From assembly GCA_934590505.1 (NCBI GenBank), contig CAKTPC010000037.1, forward strand, positions 1-16,834: 16,834 nucleotides of DNA. Reading direction: 5' to 3'. The notes under the pieces are model-generated. The model saw nothing but the letters and a program-made list of their open reading frames with translations, searched no databases and was not told the origin of the DNA. The position numbers and the translations under genes are program-made. The stretch comes from an uncultured Oscillospiraceae bacterium. Its GTDB lineage: Bacteria > Bacillota > Clostridia > Oscillospirales > Oscillospiraceae. How positions within the stretch are numbered: the stretch's first letter is position 1; every line of letters starts with the position of its first letter. Below, piece by piece: positions 1 to 6,776 of the stretch.

Positions 1-1122
1 ATGGCGAAGTTCCGCATCTCCGGTGTGCCCATCGTTGACGAGACCGGCAAGCTCATCGGCATCATCACGAACCGCGATATGAAGTTCGAGACCGACATGA
101 GCCGCCGTATCGACGAGGTCATGACCAAGACTGGGCTCGTCACCGGCCTTGTCGGAACGACGCTTGACGAAGCCAAGGCTATCCTCCAGAAGAACCGTAT
201 AGAGAAGCTCCCCATAGTCGATAAGGACTACAAGCTGCGCGGCCTTATCACAATAAAGGATATTGAAAAGGTGCTCAAGTATCCGAACTCCGCAAAGGAC
301 GCGTCCGGTCGTCTGCTCTGCGCCGCCGCTATCGGCGTCACGAATGACGTGCTCGACCGCACCGGCGCGCTTATCGACGCGGGCGTAGACGTGCTTGTGC
401 TCGACAGCGCACATGGCCACTCTGCCAACATCATGCGCACGGTAGAAAAGGTCAAGGCCAAGTACCCCGATGTGCAGCTCGTTGCGGGCAACGTCGCAAC
501 AGCGGAGGCGACGGAGGCGCTCATCAAGGCAGGTGCGGACTGCGTCAAGGTCGGCATCGGTGCGGGCTCCATCTGCACCACGCGCATCGTCGCCGGTATC
601 GGTATGCCGCAGGTCAGCGCCGTTCTCCAGTGCGCCGAGATGGGCGACAAGTACGGCATCCCCGTCGTGTCCGACGGCGGCATCAAGTATTCCGGTGATA
701 TCGTCAAGGCGCTTGCCGCCGGTGCAAAGACCGTCATGCTCGGCTCCATGCTCGCAGGCTGCGAGGAAGCGCCCGGAGACACCGAGGTGTTCCAGGGCAG
801 ACAGTTCAAGGTCTACCGCGGCATGGGCAGCATGGGCGCGATGGCCTGCGGCAGCCGTGACCGTTACTTCCAGCAGAACAACAAGAAGCTTGTTCCCGAA
901 GGCGTAGAGGGGCGCGTGCCCTTCCGCGGACCCGTGTCCGAGACGATCTATCAGATGATGGGCGGCCTGCGCTCCGGTATGGGCTATGTCGGCGCGCACA
1001 ATATCGAGCAGCTGCGCACCCAGTCGAAGTTCGTGCGCATCACGAGCGCCGGTCTCAAGGAGAGCCACCCGCACGATATCTATATCACCAAGGAAGCCCC
1101 GAACTACACGATGAATCCGTAA
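1..1122 (+). CDS. guaB: IMP dehydrogenase, 5' end outside window
   Basis: IMP dehydrogenase oxidises IMP to XMP with NAD+, the committed step of guanine nucleotide synthesis, in the cytosol. The 373 visible residues begin inside the first CBS domain (RISGVPIVDE at 5-14), continue through the second CBS domain (IEKLPIVDKD near 67-76), and re-enter the TIM barrel. The catalytic loop GIGAGSICTTR has its nucleophile at Cys192. The substrate-binding SDGGIKYSGD, the MGSMGAM segment and the flap (EGVEGRVPFRG) follow. Family members are about 485-500 residues, so roughly 115 N-terminal residues lie left of the window. The ATG at position 1 is therefore almost certainly an internal Met, not the start. 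The gene ends at a strong hairpin terminator shared with the convergent glycosyltransferase gene. Identification is secure. Confidence 0.97.
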   Translation: MAKFRISGVPIVDETGKLIGIITNRDMKFETDMSRRIDEVMTKTGLVTGLVGTTLDEAKAILQKNRIEKLPIVDKDYKLRGLITIKDIEKVLKYPNSAKDASGRLLCAAAIGVTNDVLDRTGALIDAGVDVLVLDSAHGHSANIMRTVEKVKAKYPDVQLVAGNVATAEATEALIKAGADCVKVGIGAGSICTTRIVAGIGMPQVSAVLQCAEMGDKYGIPVVSDGGIKYSGDIVKALAAGAKTVMLGSMLAGCEEAPGDTEVFQGRQFKVYRGMGSMGAMACGSRDRYFQQNNKKLVPEGVEGRVPFRGPVSETIYQMMGGLRSGMGYVGAHNIEQLRTQSKFVRITSAGLKESHPHDIYITKEAPNYTMNP

Positions 1123-1140
1123 TCCTTAAGTACAACAAAA

Positions 1141-1182
1141 TGACCCGCGGTTCAGTCAAGTCAATGACTGAGCCGCGGGTCA
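1141..1182. terminator. Bidirectional terminator between guaB and glycosyltransferase gene
   Basis: Arms 1141-1158 and 1165-1182 form an 18-bp stem with one G-T pair and a 6-nt loop. The outer arm is TGACCCGCGG. On the plus strand it is followed by an AT-rich tract with TTCTTTT. On the minus strand it is followed by TTTTGTTG. It sits between two convergent genes and can end both transcripts. Confidence 0.85.
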
Positions 1183-1183
1183 A

Positions 1184-1999
1184 TTATTCTTTTCGTTCGG
1201 CAAGATTCATATAGTGCAGGTACAGCATACCGAACGGGTTTTTATAATCCTCGTGCCACGGCTTGTTTTTCCCACAGAAGTGCAGGACGGCGGTGTTGTG
1301 CATGACCCAGTACAGGTCATGCCTGCCGGTGCTGCGGATAAGGTACTTGGAGTAGTTGCGTACGTCGTAGTTCCATATAACGTCGTCGACGGGCACGGTC
1401 TGGCCACCGTAGAGAATATTGAACACATCCTGATCCGGGAGTATAAGTTCCTTTTCGTGTTCGTTGACGCAGCGGAAAACGTCCTCAGCAGTGACGAGCC
1501 TGCGCGCGGCGTCCAGGTCGATAAGCATGACGCCGGAGTTAAAGTATTCATGCTCTGTGTCGAGCCGTACCTGATTGATCTCATTCGCCATTTCGGTAAG
1601 CCCGGTGTGCGCCGCCGCGGCAAAGGTCTTTCCGTAAAGGTTCAGCTCCCAAAGCGGACGCAGGGGATTGATGATGAGCATATCCGGGTCGAGGTACAGC
1701 ACCCTTTCCACCTCTTGCGGCAGGATGAGCGGGGAGAGCAGGCGGTAATACATCTCCTTCGGGTAGCGTTTGCTGGTCGGCGCGTTTTCAAAAAGCGCCG
1801 TGTCAACGGTGATGGGGTGCAGCTTCGCGCCGAAGAGAGAGCAGAAATCAGCCAGCTCATCAAGCTTATCGCCGGGGATGGCGCTGTGGAGCAGATACAC
1901 CGTCACGTCCGTCTCATTGGGGTTGCTCGCAAAGAAAGAATACAGCATGACCTTGCAGGGCGGCAGATAGTTTTCATCGAGAGTAAGCAGTAAATTCAT
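1184..1999 (-). CDS. Glycosyltransferase family 8 protein
   Basis: The 271-residue protein has the GT8 layout. It has a nucleotide-sugar binding N-terminus (LLLTLDENYLPPCKVMLYS). The metal-binding DxD is in LYLDPDMLI (DPD at 104-106). FNSGVMLIDL lies at 153-162, PDQDVFN at 188-194, and the second metal/UDP-binding motif HFCGKNKPW at 240-248. GT8 enzymes transfer glucose or galactose from UDP-sugars with retention. In bacteria they usually decorate surface polysaccharide or related glycans. The acceptor here cannot be read from sequence. There is no signal peptide or membrane segment, so it is probably cytosolic or membrane-associated. The start ATG lies 10 bp after the MFS stop codon. Its ribosome site (TAAGGAG) overlaps that stop, so the two genes are probably co-translated. 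Confidence 0.93.
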   Translation of the reverse strand: MNLLLTLDENYLPPCKVMLYSFFASNPNETDVTVYLLHSAIPGDKLDELADFCSLFGAKLHPITVDTALFENAPTSKRYPKEMYYRLLSPLILPQEVERVLYLDPDMLIINPLRPLWELNLYGKTFAAAAHTGLTEMANEINQVRLDTEHEYFNSGVMLIDLDAARRLVTAEDVFRCVNEHEKELILPDQDVFNILYGGQTVPVDDVIWNYDVRNYSKYLIRSTGRHDLYWVMHNTAVLHFCGKNKPWHEDYKNPFGMLYLHYMNLAERKE

Positions 2000-2009
2000 A
2001 GATATCTCC

Positions 2010-3254
2010 TTATTCGACTTTCTTCATCAGCTTTGATGAGCCTATGTAGAGCGGGATCGCAGCGAGCTGTGCGATGACCGAAACGGCGATCATCGCCGGG
2101 ATGCTGACGTCGTACAGCACGCCCATGAGCCAGCTGCCGAGAAACCAGAACGCGCCGAAGGAGCACTCGAACACTCCGTAGCCGGTCGCGCGGCTGGCCT
2201 TCGGCACCATGCTCGTGACCGCAGCTTTGAGTATCGACTCCTGCGCGCCCATGCCCACGCCCCAGAGCGCAATGCCGAGCAGCAGCATCGGCACGGAAGC
2301 GAATGCGAACACGAACACCGCAAACGGCGCGGAAATGACCGTTGACCACACGAGCGCCTTCACGCCGTTTTTGTCATACATCATCCCGAAGAACAGGGCG
2401 GCCACCGCGTCGACGAGCATCGCGCCAGCGTAGAGGAGCGGCAGACTGCCAGTCGAGACGAGGGCGCTCGTCTCACTCAGCCCGGAGGCGAGGTGCGAGT
2501 AGGTGCGCGATACATGCATGATTATTATGGAATAGTCAATGAAGCCGAAAGCGAAAAGGCTGATGCCGGCGATGTAGAGGATAAACTCCTTCTTCATCTT
2601 GAAGGGAATGTATTCCTTCGGCTCCGGTTCAAAATGCTCAGGGTTCGGGAACTTGCAGCGCGTGACGATAAGGAGAATGAGCGTTATCGCGCCGGGGATA
2701 GCCAGCACCGCAAAGCAGGTGGAATAAATTTCAAAGGTCGTGCCCTCGGTCTTAAAGAGCATCACGAGGTACAACAGCACCGGGCCGATGAACGCGCCAA
2801 TCTGGTCAAGCACTTCCTGAATGCCGAAGCTCTTGCCGACGCCCTCCTGAGATGCGGCAAAGGACATGATAGCGTCTTTTGCGGGCTTCTTTATCGCCTT
2901 GCCCATGCGCTGGATGACCAGCAGCACGCAGGCTGCGATCCATCCGTGCTCACCGACGAGAGCGAGAGCGGGGACGGCGATGATATCCAGCACGTAGCCG
3001 GCGATGGTCATCGGCCAATACTGCTTGGACTTGTCCGTCAACTTGCCGAACACATAGCGCATCGAGTAGCCTATCAGCTCGCCGAGGCCGGAGATAAAGC
3101 CTATCGTTGCCGCCGATGCGCCGAGCAGGGACAGATACGCGCCGCGTATGCTCGACGCGCCTTCATGCGTCATGTCCGAGAACAGGCTGACAATGCCGAA
3201 GAGGATTATGAATAGCATTGCCTGAGAGAGCTTTTTCTTTCCTTTGTTTTCCAA
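2010..3254 (-). CDS. MFS transporter
   Basis: A 414-residue, strongly hydrophobic protein with about 12 membrane helices, characteristic of the major facilitator superfamily. The N-terminal half carries SDMTHEGASSIRGAYL and GLGELIGYSMRY. A motif-A-like loop between helices 2 and 3 reads FGKLTDKSKQYW, and RMGKAIKKPAKDA follows helix 4. The substrate is unknown. The proposed start is a TTG (minus strand 3254-3252), giving MENKGKKKLSQ. It has an AAAGGCGG ribosome site about 10 bases upstream. The next Met is residue 13 and would shorten the cytoplasmic N-terminus. It is first gene of a two-gene operon with the glycosyltransferase. That pairing might suggest a shared envelope or sugar-related role, but this is inference only. 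Confidence 0.9.
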   Translation of the reverse strand: MENKGKKKLSQAMLFIILFGIVSLFSDMTHEGASSIRGAYLSLLGASAATIGFISGLGELIGYSMRYVFGKLTDKSKQYWPMTIAGYVLDIIAVPALALVGEHGWIAACVLLVIQRMGKAIKKPAKDAIMSFAASQEGVGKSFGIQEVLDQIGAFIGPVLLYLVMLFKTEGTTFEIYSTCFAVLAIPGAITLILLIVTRCKFPNPEHFEPEPKEYIPFKMKKEFILYIAGISLFAFGFIDYSIIIMHVSRTYSHLASGLSETSALVSTGSLPLLYAGAMLVDAVAALFFGMMYDKNGVKALVWSTVISAPFAVFVFAFASVPMLLLGIALWGVGMGAQESILKAAVTSMVPKASRATGYGVFECSFGAFWFLGSWLMGVLYDVSIPAMIAVSVIAQLAAIPLYIGSSKLMKKVE

Positions 3255-3278
3255 GAGGATCGCCGCCTTTCACAATTG

Positions 3279-3322
3279 CCGGGACTTAAAACCCGGATGT
3301 GCCCACCGTTCACGTAACGGTG
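3279..3322 (-). other. Two adjacent hairpins in the MFS mRNA leader
   Basis: Between the predicted transcription start (about 3335) and the TTG start, the leader can form two hairpins. Hairpin one spans 3304-3322 with a 7-bp stem (CACCGTT/AACGGTG) and a 5-nt loop. Hairpin two spans 3279-3296 with a 5-bp stem (CCGGG/CCCGG) and an 8-nt loop. They are 7 nt apart. Neither is followed by a U tract, so they are not simple terminators. Hairpin one could equally be a DNA operator for a dimeric repressor. I could not match them to a known riboswitch. Confidence 0.45.
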
Positions 3323-3341
3323 CTGACTTATTGCAAAACTT

Positions 3342-3372
3342 ATTATAGCACCGCTTTTATCGCCGATGTCAA
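3342..3372 (-). promoter_or_regulatory. SigA-type promoter of the MFS-GT8 operon
   Basis: The minus strand carries a consensus -35 TTGACA (3372-3367) and a consensus -10 TATAAT (3347-3342). The spacer is 19 bp, two longer than optimal. Predicted transcription start is about 3335, giving an ~80-nt leader. Confidence 0.7.
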
Positions 3373-3382
3373 GAAAATCCCA

Positions 3383-3411
3383 TTTACAATGGGGATAACA
3401 TGGGATATGAT
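3383..3411 (+). promoter_or_regulatory. SigA-type promoter of the DUF364 gene
   Basis: TTTACA (3383-3388), a 17-bp spacer, then TATGAT (3406-3411). Transcription should start near 3418. That is downstream of the ATG at 3414 and supports the ATG at 3444 as the real start. The promoter is back-to-back with the MFS promoter; the two -35 boxes are only 10 bp apart. Confidence 0.6.
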
Positions 3412-3443
3412 AAATGAAAACTAATGCACACATGGAGCAGAAC

Positions 3444-4181
3444 ATGAAGGATTTTTTTGCGATATACGATACGCTGCTTGCCGGGATGGACTCGGAGGAG
3501 ACTGTTGCCACCGCGATATCCGGAGGCGGCTGGAGCGCCGCGGAGACGGGGACGGCCTTCGGCATAGCGATGACTGTGGAGGACGATACGGCCCCTCGCA
3601 TGCTGCGCGCGGACATGGCGGGCATGCCGCTCAGGGAGCTTGCACAGGCTTCAAAGAGCTGGAATCTGCGCGAAGCGTCCTTCGGCATGGCGGCGGTGAA
3701 CGCGTATTATAACACACCCGAGCAGCTGGAGCACTTAGAAGCCTATGAGCCGGTAGAAAACTACTGCACGGCAGGGCTCGACCTGCGCGGACAGAGGATA
3801 GGCGTAGTGGGGCATCTCAAGCTGACGCCCGAGGTCCGGAGCAGTGCCGCGCAGATATGGACGCTAGAGCGCGACCCGAAGCCTGGGGACTATCCGGATT
3901 CTGCCTGTGATGAGCTGCTGCCGCGCTGTGACACGGTCATAATCACGGCGAGCACGCTTGTGAACAAGACGCTCCCGCATCTGCTGGAGCTGTGCCGGGA
4001 CGCATACACCATACTTGTGGGGCCGAGCTGCCCTATGTGCCCTGCGCTTTTAGAGCACGGCATTGAGCGCCTTTCTGGGCTCGTCATCACTGACAGAGCG
4101 GGCATGACAGCGCAGATTAATTCAGCCCGACGCGCGACACCCTATCCGATGGGGAAGCCGTTTTTACTTAAAAAGAACTGA
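3444..4181 (+). CDS. DUF4213/DUF364 (putative heavy-metal chelation) protein
   Basis: The 245-residue protein has an N-terminal DUF4213-like part (FFAIYDTLLAGM, then a Gly-rich AISGGGWSAAETGTA). The C-terminal DUF364 part has a Rossmann-like strand (GQRIGVVGHL), an acidic turn (LERDPKPGDYP), and VIITASTLVNKTL followed by LVGPSCPMCPALL. The family is structurally related to enolase-like N-terminal and Rossmann folds and is proposed to bind metals or a siderophore-like ligand. Its biochemical role is not established. Two Cys in GPSCPMCP could ligate metal (inference). The start is taken at 3444, which has GGAG six bases upstream. An in-frame ATG at 3414 lies upstream of the predicted transcription start and lacks a ribosome site. 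It is a single-gene unit ended by a strong terminator. No transporter genes of the kind often beside this family are adjacent. Confidence 0.85.
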   Translation: MKDFFAIYDTLLAGMDSEETVATAISGGGWSAAETGTAFGIAMTVEDDTAPRMLRADMAGMPLRELAQASKSWNLREASFGMAAVNAYYNTPEQLEHLEAYEPVENYCTAGLDLRGQRIGVVGHLKLTPEVRSSAAQIWTLERDPKPGDYPDSACDELLPRCDTVIITASTLVNKTLPHLLELCRDAYTILVGPSCPMCPALLEHGIERLSGLVITDRAGMTAQINSARRATPYPMGKPFLLKKN

Positions 4182-4222
4182 AAATCAAGGACTGCCGCTT
4201 TGTCGCGGCAGTTCTTGATTTT
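4181..4222. terminator. Bidirectional terminator after DUF364 gene
   Basis: Arms 4181-4198 and 4205-4222 form an 18-bp stem with one G-T pair and a 6-nt loop. The stem core is ACTGCCGC/GCGGCAGT. It is flanked by A-rich sequence on the left and TTTTT on the right, so it works in both directions between convergent genes. Confidence 0.88.
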
Positions 4223-4404
4223 TACCGGTCTGTCAATGCCAGCGTCAGTGAGCACACGCACAGCGCGAGAGCCATGTATTTGAAAACGGCGCTCGCGGTA
4301 AAGCACATGGCGCTGTTAAAGAACATGTCTATGACTAGTATCACCGCAACGGCGATCGCCAGAGCGGCAGTGATATGAGAGAGAATATTCCTGAAACACC
4401 GCAT
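4222..4404 (-). CDS. Small two-helix membrane protein, function unknown
   Basis: A 60-residue hydrophobic protein with predicted helices at about 9-28 (HITAALAIAVAVILVIDMFF) and about 39-56 (FKYMALALCVCSLTLAL), and short charged ends. I do not recognise the family. It is probably a real gene. It starts 6 bp after the stop of the glycosidase-like gene. An AAAGGAG ribosome site lies within that gene's last codons, 10 bases before the ATG. It ends exactly at the bidirectional terminator, so the two form an operon. It may be a small partner of the upstream protein, but nothing in the sequence proves this. Confidence 0.6.
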   Translation of the reverse strand: MRCFRNILSHITAALAIAVAVILVIDMFFNSAMCFTASAVFKYMALALCVCSLTLALTDR

Positions 4405-4410
4405 GGCGGG

Positions 4411-4959
4411 TCACTCCTTTGCTATATAAATGATATCGCCTACGGGACGACCGCCGCCTGCGGGCATGTTCACTGTGACGCTGCCGCCGTCCCACACCAT
4501 GGCCGAGGATTGCCCGCCGTCAAGGTTATAGGCAACCTCACAGCCGAGGTCCTCAAACAGCATGGAGAGCTCGTCGAGCGTATAGCCGTATGAGCCCTCG
4601 GCGTCGCGCCCGTCCACGGCAACAAAGCAATAGTGACCCGGCTCATAATAGCCTATCGCGCTGCGCGGGTTTGCCCCGGCGACGGTGTCGGTAAAGCCGC
4701 TGATGCTTTTGCCCTCGCCATCCAGCAGCGCTGGGCCGAACGACCATACGTCGAGGATGCCCTTTGCCGACTCAGCTTCGAGATCAAAGCCGTCAGCAGC
4801 AGCGCCGTGCCGACCGAGCCGGGGGAGATATGTTGTCTCAAGTATATAGAGCGCGATCCCGCCGCCGAGCAGGAGCAGCAGCGCCGCAATGAGCAGCGGG
4901 ATAAGAAACATACATATATTCGACCTTGCAAGTCTCTGCCTGACGGTCATATACGTCAC
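4411..4959 (-). CDS. Shortened phosphodiester-glycosidase-like (NAGPA domain) membrane protein
   Basis: The 182-residue protein has a short basic N-terminus, one membrane helix (about 18-40), then a C-terminal half matching the phosphodiester glycosidase / NAGPA domain (PF09992 type). Visible motifs are WSFGPALLDGEGK (72-84), NPRSAIGYYEPGHY (97-110), AVDGR, YNLDGGQSSAMVW (144-156) and GRPVGDIIYI (170-179). Such domains normally begin much earlier, with an Asn-Gly strand and about 100 or more further residues before the WSFGP segment. Here only about 30 residues separate the helix from WSFGP, so the N-terminal half of the domain is missing. It may be inactive or an in-frame deletion product. 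The N-terminus (MTVRQRLARSNICMFLIPLL) resembles the start of sensor histidine kinases. The ribosome site is GAGGTGA, 5-6 bases before the ATG. Confidence 0.75.
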   Translation of the reverse strand: MTYMTVRQRLARSNICMFLIPLLIAALLLLLGGGIALYILETTYLPRLGRHGAAADGFDLEAESAKGILDVWSFGPALLDGEGKSISGFTDTVAGANPRSAIGYYEPGHYCFVAVDGRDAEGSYGYTLDELSMLFEDLGCEVAYNLDGGQSSAMVWDGGSVTVNMPAGGGRPVGDIIYIAKE

Positions 4960-4982
4960 CTCGCAGGACAGTAATTAACTAT

Positions 4983-4991
4983 AATATACCA
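4983..4991 (-). promoter_or_regulatory. Possible extended -10 promoter for the glycosidase-like gene
   Basis: On the minus strand TGG precedes TATATT (4988-4983), the extended -10 arrangement, with no good -35. Transcription would start near 4976, about 17 nt before the ATG at 4959. Weak evidence. Confidence 0.35.
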
Positions 4992-5036
4992 TAAGCATAC
5001 GGCGGAATATTAAATAAACATTAAACCTGCGACGCG

Positions 5037-5216
5037 TCACAGCCCGTTTATCGTCTCGGTGATCGCCATGCTGCGGATGCGCTTTGCTGGGGCATGGATC
5101 GATACAGCGCAGGAGAAAACGACGAGCAGAAGAGTCCTTATGCCGTTGGAGCACAGCTCTGTGTCCTCCGTGCTGAAAGCACTTGTCCGGCGCAGCAGAG
5201 CATGGATGAGGTAGAT
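5037..5216 (-). pseudogene. C-terminal remnant of an FtsX-type ABC transporter permease
   Basis: An open frame of 59 codons without its own start ends at TGA (5039-5037). It reads IYLIHALLRRTSAFSTEDTE..., then a last membrane helix (TLLLVVFSCAVSIHAP), then AKRIRSMAITETINGL. The final stretch (P-A-K-R-I-R-x-M-x-I-T-E-T-I-N) is the typical cytoplasmic tail of FtsX/MacB/BceB-like permeases. It is joined out of frame to the response-regulator start, and the frame is closed upstream by a TGA. Nothing else of the permease or its ATPase is present nearby. Confidence 0.7.
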
Positions 5217-5272
5217 GGGGAGAGCCCGGTTATAAGGCTCAGGTCATCCTCTAAAAGTAATATCCTGTTCAT
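5138..5272 (-). pseudogene. N-terminal remnant of a response regulator
   Basis: The ATG at 5272, with an ACGAGG ribosome site seven bases upstream, begins MNRILLLEDDLSLITGLS. This is the first strand and acidic pocket (E-D-D) of an OmpR-type receiver domain. Homology stops after about 18 codons (5219). The frame then continues as unrelated residues for 26 codons to TAA (5140-5138). At the same point the permease tail begins in another frame. A TATAAT at 5310-5305 on the minus strand may be the surviving -10 of the old promoter. This reads as a two-component/ABC-transporter locus that lost its middle in one deletion. Confidence 0.7.
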
Positions 5273-5360
5273 GCCCATACCTCGTGTAAATCATTTCTGC
5301 GTCTATTATATACGGCTGTCGCGGCTGCGGTATGCGTGCTGCGCCTTAAAAAACTTTTAC

Positions 5361-5394
5361 TTGACTTTACAATTACTGTAGAGTTCATTATAAT
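5361..5394 (+). promoter_or_regulatory. Promoter with MerR-type operator for the MATE-MerR operon
   Basis: Half-sites ACTTTACAAT (5364-5373) and ACTGTAGAGT (5375-5384) form a dyad centred on 5374, with 8 of 10 positions matching. It begins inside a -35-like TTGACT (5361-5366) and lies in the spacer before the -10 region (CATTAT at 5386-5391, 19-bp spacing). This is the architecture of MerR-family activated promoters such as bmr. An alternative standard reading is TTTACA (5366-5371), 17 bp, TATAAT (5389-5394). The MerR gene is second in the operon, so autoregulation is likely. Confidence 0.65.
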
Positions 5395-5425
5395 GCAGTA
5401 GTCAGAAATCCGGAGGGAAACGCAA

Positions 5426-6772
5426 ATGGAAAGAAACCTTACAAACGGAAGCGTATTCAAAAACATTGTCATATTCTCGCTGCCTTATCTGCTGTCTTAC
5501 TTCCTGCAGACGCTTTACGGGCTTGCCGACCTGTTCATCATCGGCCAGTTCGAGGGCGTGGCGAGCACGACGGCGGTGTCGGTCGGCTCTCAGGTCATGC
5601 ATATGCTGACGGTCATGATCATCGGCCTTGCGATGGGTTCTACGGTCAGCATCGGTCAGGCCGTCGGCGCGCGCGACAAAAAGCGTGCAGCGCAGGCCAT
5701 CGGCAACACGGCGACGCTGTTCATGATGCTTTCCGTCGTGCTGACGGTCGTATTGCTCGTACTTGTGCGGCAGATCGTTGCGGTCATATCCACGCCCGCC
5801 GAGGCGGTTGAGGGCACGGTCGCATACCTCACTATCTGCTTCATCGGCATTCCGCTCATCACGGCATATAATATCATCAGCTCCGTTTTCCGCGGCATGG
5901 GCGACTCAAAGAGCCCGATGTACTTCATCGCAGTCGCGTGCGCGGCCAATATAGCGCTGGACTACCTGTTCATGGGCGCGCTCAGAATGGGGCCTGCCGG
6001 TGCGGCACTCGGCACAACGCTTGCACAGGCGATAAGCGTCGCGGTGTCCCTCATCATGATGCTGCGGCAGAAAACAGGCATCGCGCTGCGCCGTGAGGAT
6101 CTTAAGCCCAGCCGCGACATGATGGGGCAGCTGCTGTCTATCGGCGTGCCCATCGCCATACAGGACGGGCTTATTCAGGTCGCCTTCATTATTATAACTA
6201 TCATCGCCAATCGCCGTGGGCTTACCGACGCGGCGGCGGTCGGCATCGTCGAGAAGTTCATAAGCTTTGTGTTCCTCGTGCCCTCGTCCATGCTCTCGAC
6301 CGTCTCGGCGCTCGGCGCGCAGAACATCGGTGCGAACAAGCCAGAGCGCGCAGTGGCTACGCTGCGCTACGCCGTCATGATCGCCGCGGGCTTCGGCGTG
6401 ATCGTCACGATACTTATCCAGTTCATCGCCGAGAGCATAGTCGGTCTGTTCACACCGGACGCCGCTGTCATTGCGGCGGGCGGACAGTACCTGCGCGGGT
6501 ATATTTTCGACTGCATCTTCGCCGGGATACACTTCAGCTTCAGCGGATATTTCTGCGCCTGCGGGAAGTCCGGGCTGTCGTTCATGCACAACATCATTGC
6601 CGTCGCGCTCGTACGCGTCCCGGGCGTGTATCTCACCTCCAAGCTCTTCCCGACAACGCTTTTGCCGATGGGGCTTGCGACGGCGGCGGGCTCGCTCGTG
6701 TCGGTCATTATATGCGTAATTGCCTTTGCGGTCATAAGCCGCCGCGGAAAAGCCGCTACGGCAGAGGGATGA
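5426..6772 (+). CDS. MATE family efflux transporter
   Basis: The 448-residue integral membrane protein has about 12 helices arranged as two related halves, typical of MATE (NorM/DinF-like) exporters, which expel drugs or metabolites in exchange for Na+ or H+. Visible family features are SLPYLLSYFLQTLYGLADL with FIIGQF near 15-40, AMGSTVSIGQAVGARD near 70-85, NIISSVFRGMGDSKSP, and LDYLFMGALRMGPAGAALGT. The second half has SALGAQNIGANKPERA. Length is normal. The ribosome site GGAGGG lies about nine bases before the ATG. A MerR-type regulator starts four bases after the stop and a MerR-type operator precedes the gene, so it is probably induced by a compound the regulator senses. The substrate cannot be predicted. 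Confidence 0.95.
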   Translation: MERNLTNGSVFKNIVIFSLPYLLSYFLQTLYGLADLFIIGQFEGVASTTAVSVGSQVMHMLTVMIIGLAMGSTVSIGQAVGARDKKRAAQAIGNTATLFMMLSVVLTVVLLVLVRQIVAVISTPAEAVEGTVAYLTICFIGIPLITAYNIISSVFRGMGDSKSPMYFIAVACAANIALDYLFMGALRMGPAGAALGTTLAQAISVAVSLIMMLRQKTGIALRREDLKPSRDMMGQLLSIGVPIAIQDGLIQVAFIIITIIANRRGLTDAAAVGIVEKFISFVFLVPSSMLSTVSALGAQNIGANKPERAVATLRYAVMIAAGFGVIVTILIQFIAESIVGLFTPDAAVIAAGGQYLRGYIFDCIFAGIHFSFSGYFCACGKSGLSFMHNIIAVALVRVPGVYLTSKLFPTTLLPMGLATAAGSLVSVIICVIAFAVISRRGKAATAEG

Positions 6773-6776
6773 CGGA

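Noticed and set aside
3279..3322. Guanidine-II (mini-ykkC) riboswitch
   Set aside because: That class needs two hairpins with ACGR tetraloops. Hairpin one has a 5-nt ACGTG loop and hairpin two an unrelated 8-nt loop.
5094..5381. A 95-codon plus-strand open frame in the MATE upstream region
   Set aside because: It is antisense to the receiver/permease scar, crosses the MATE promoter, and has no ribosome site or family resemblance.
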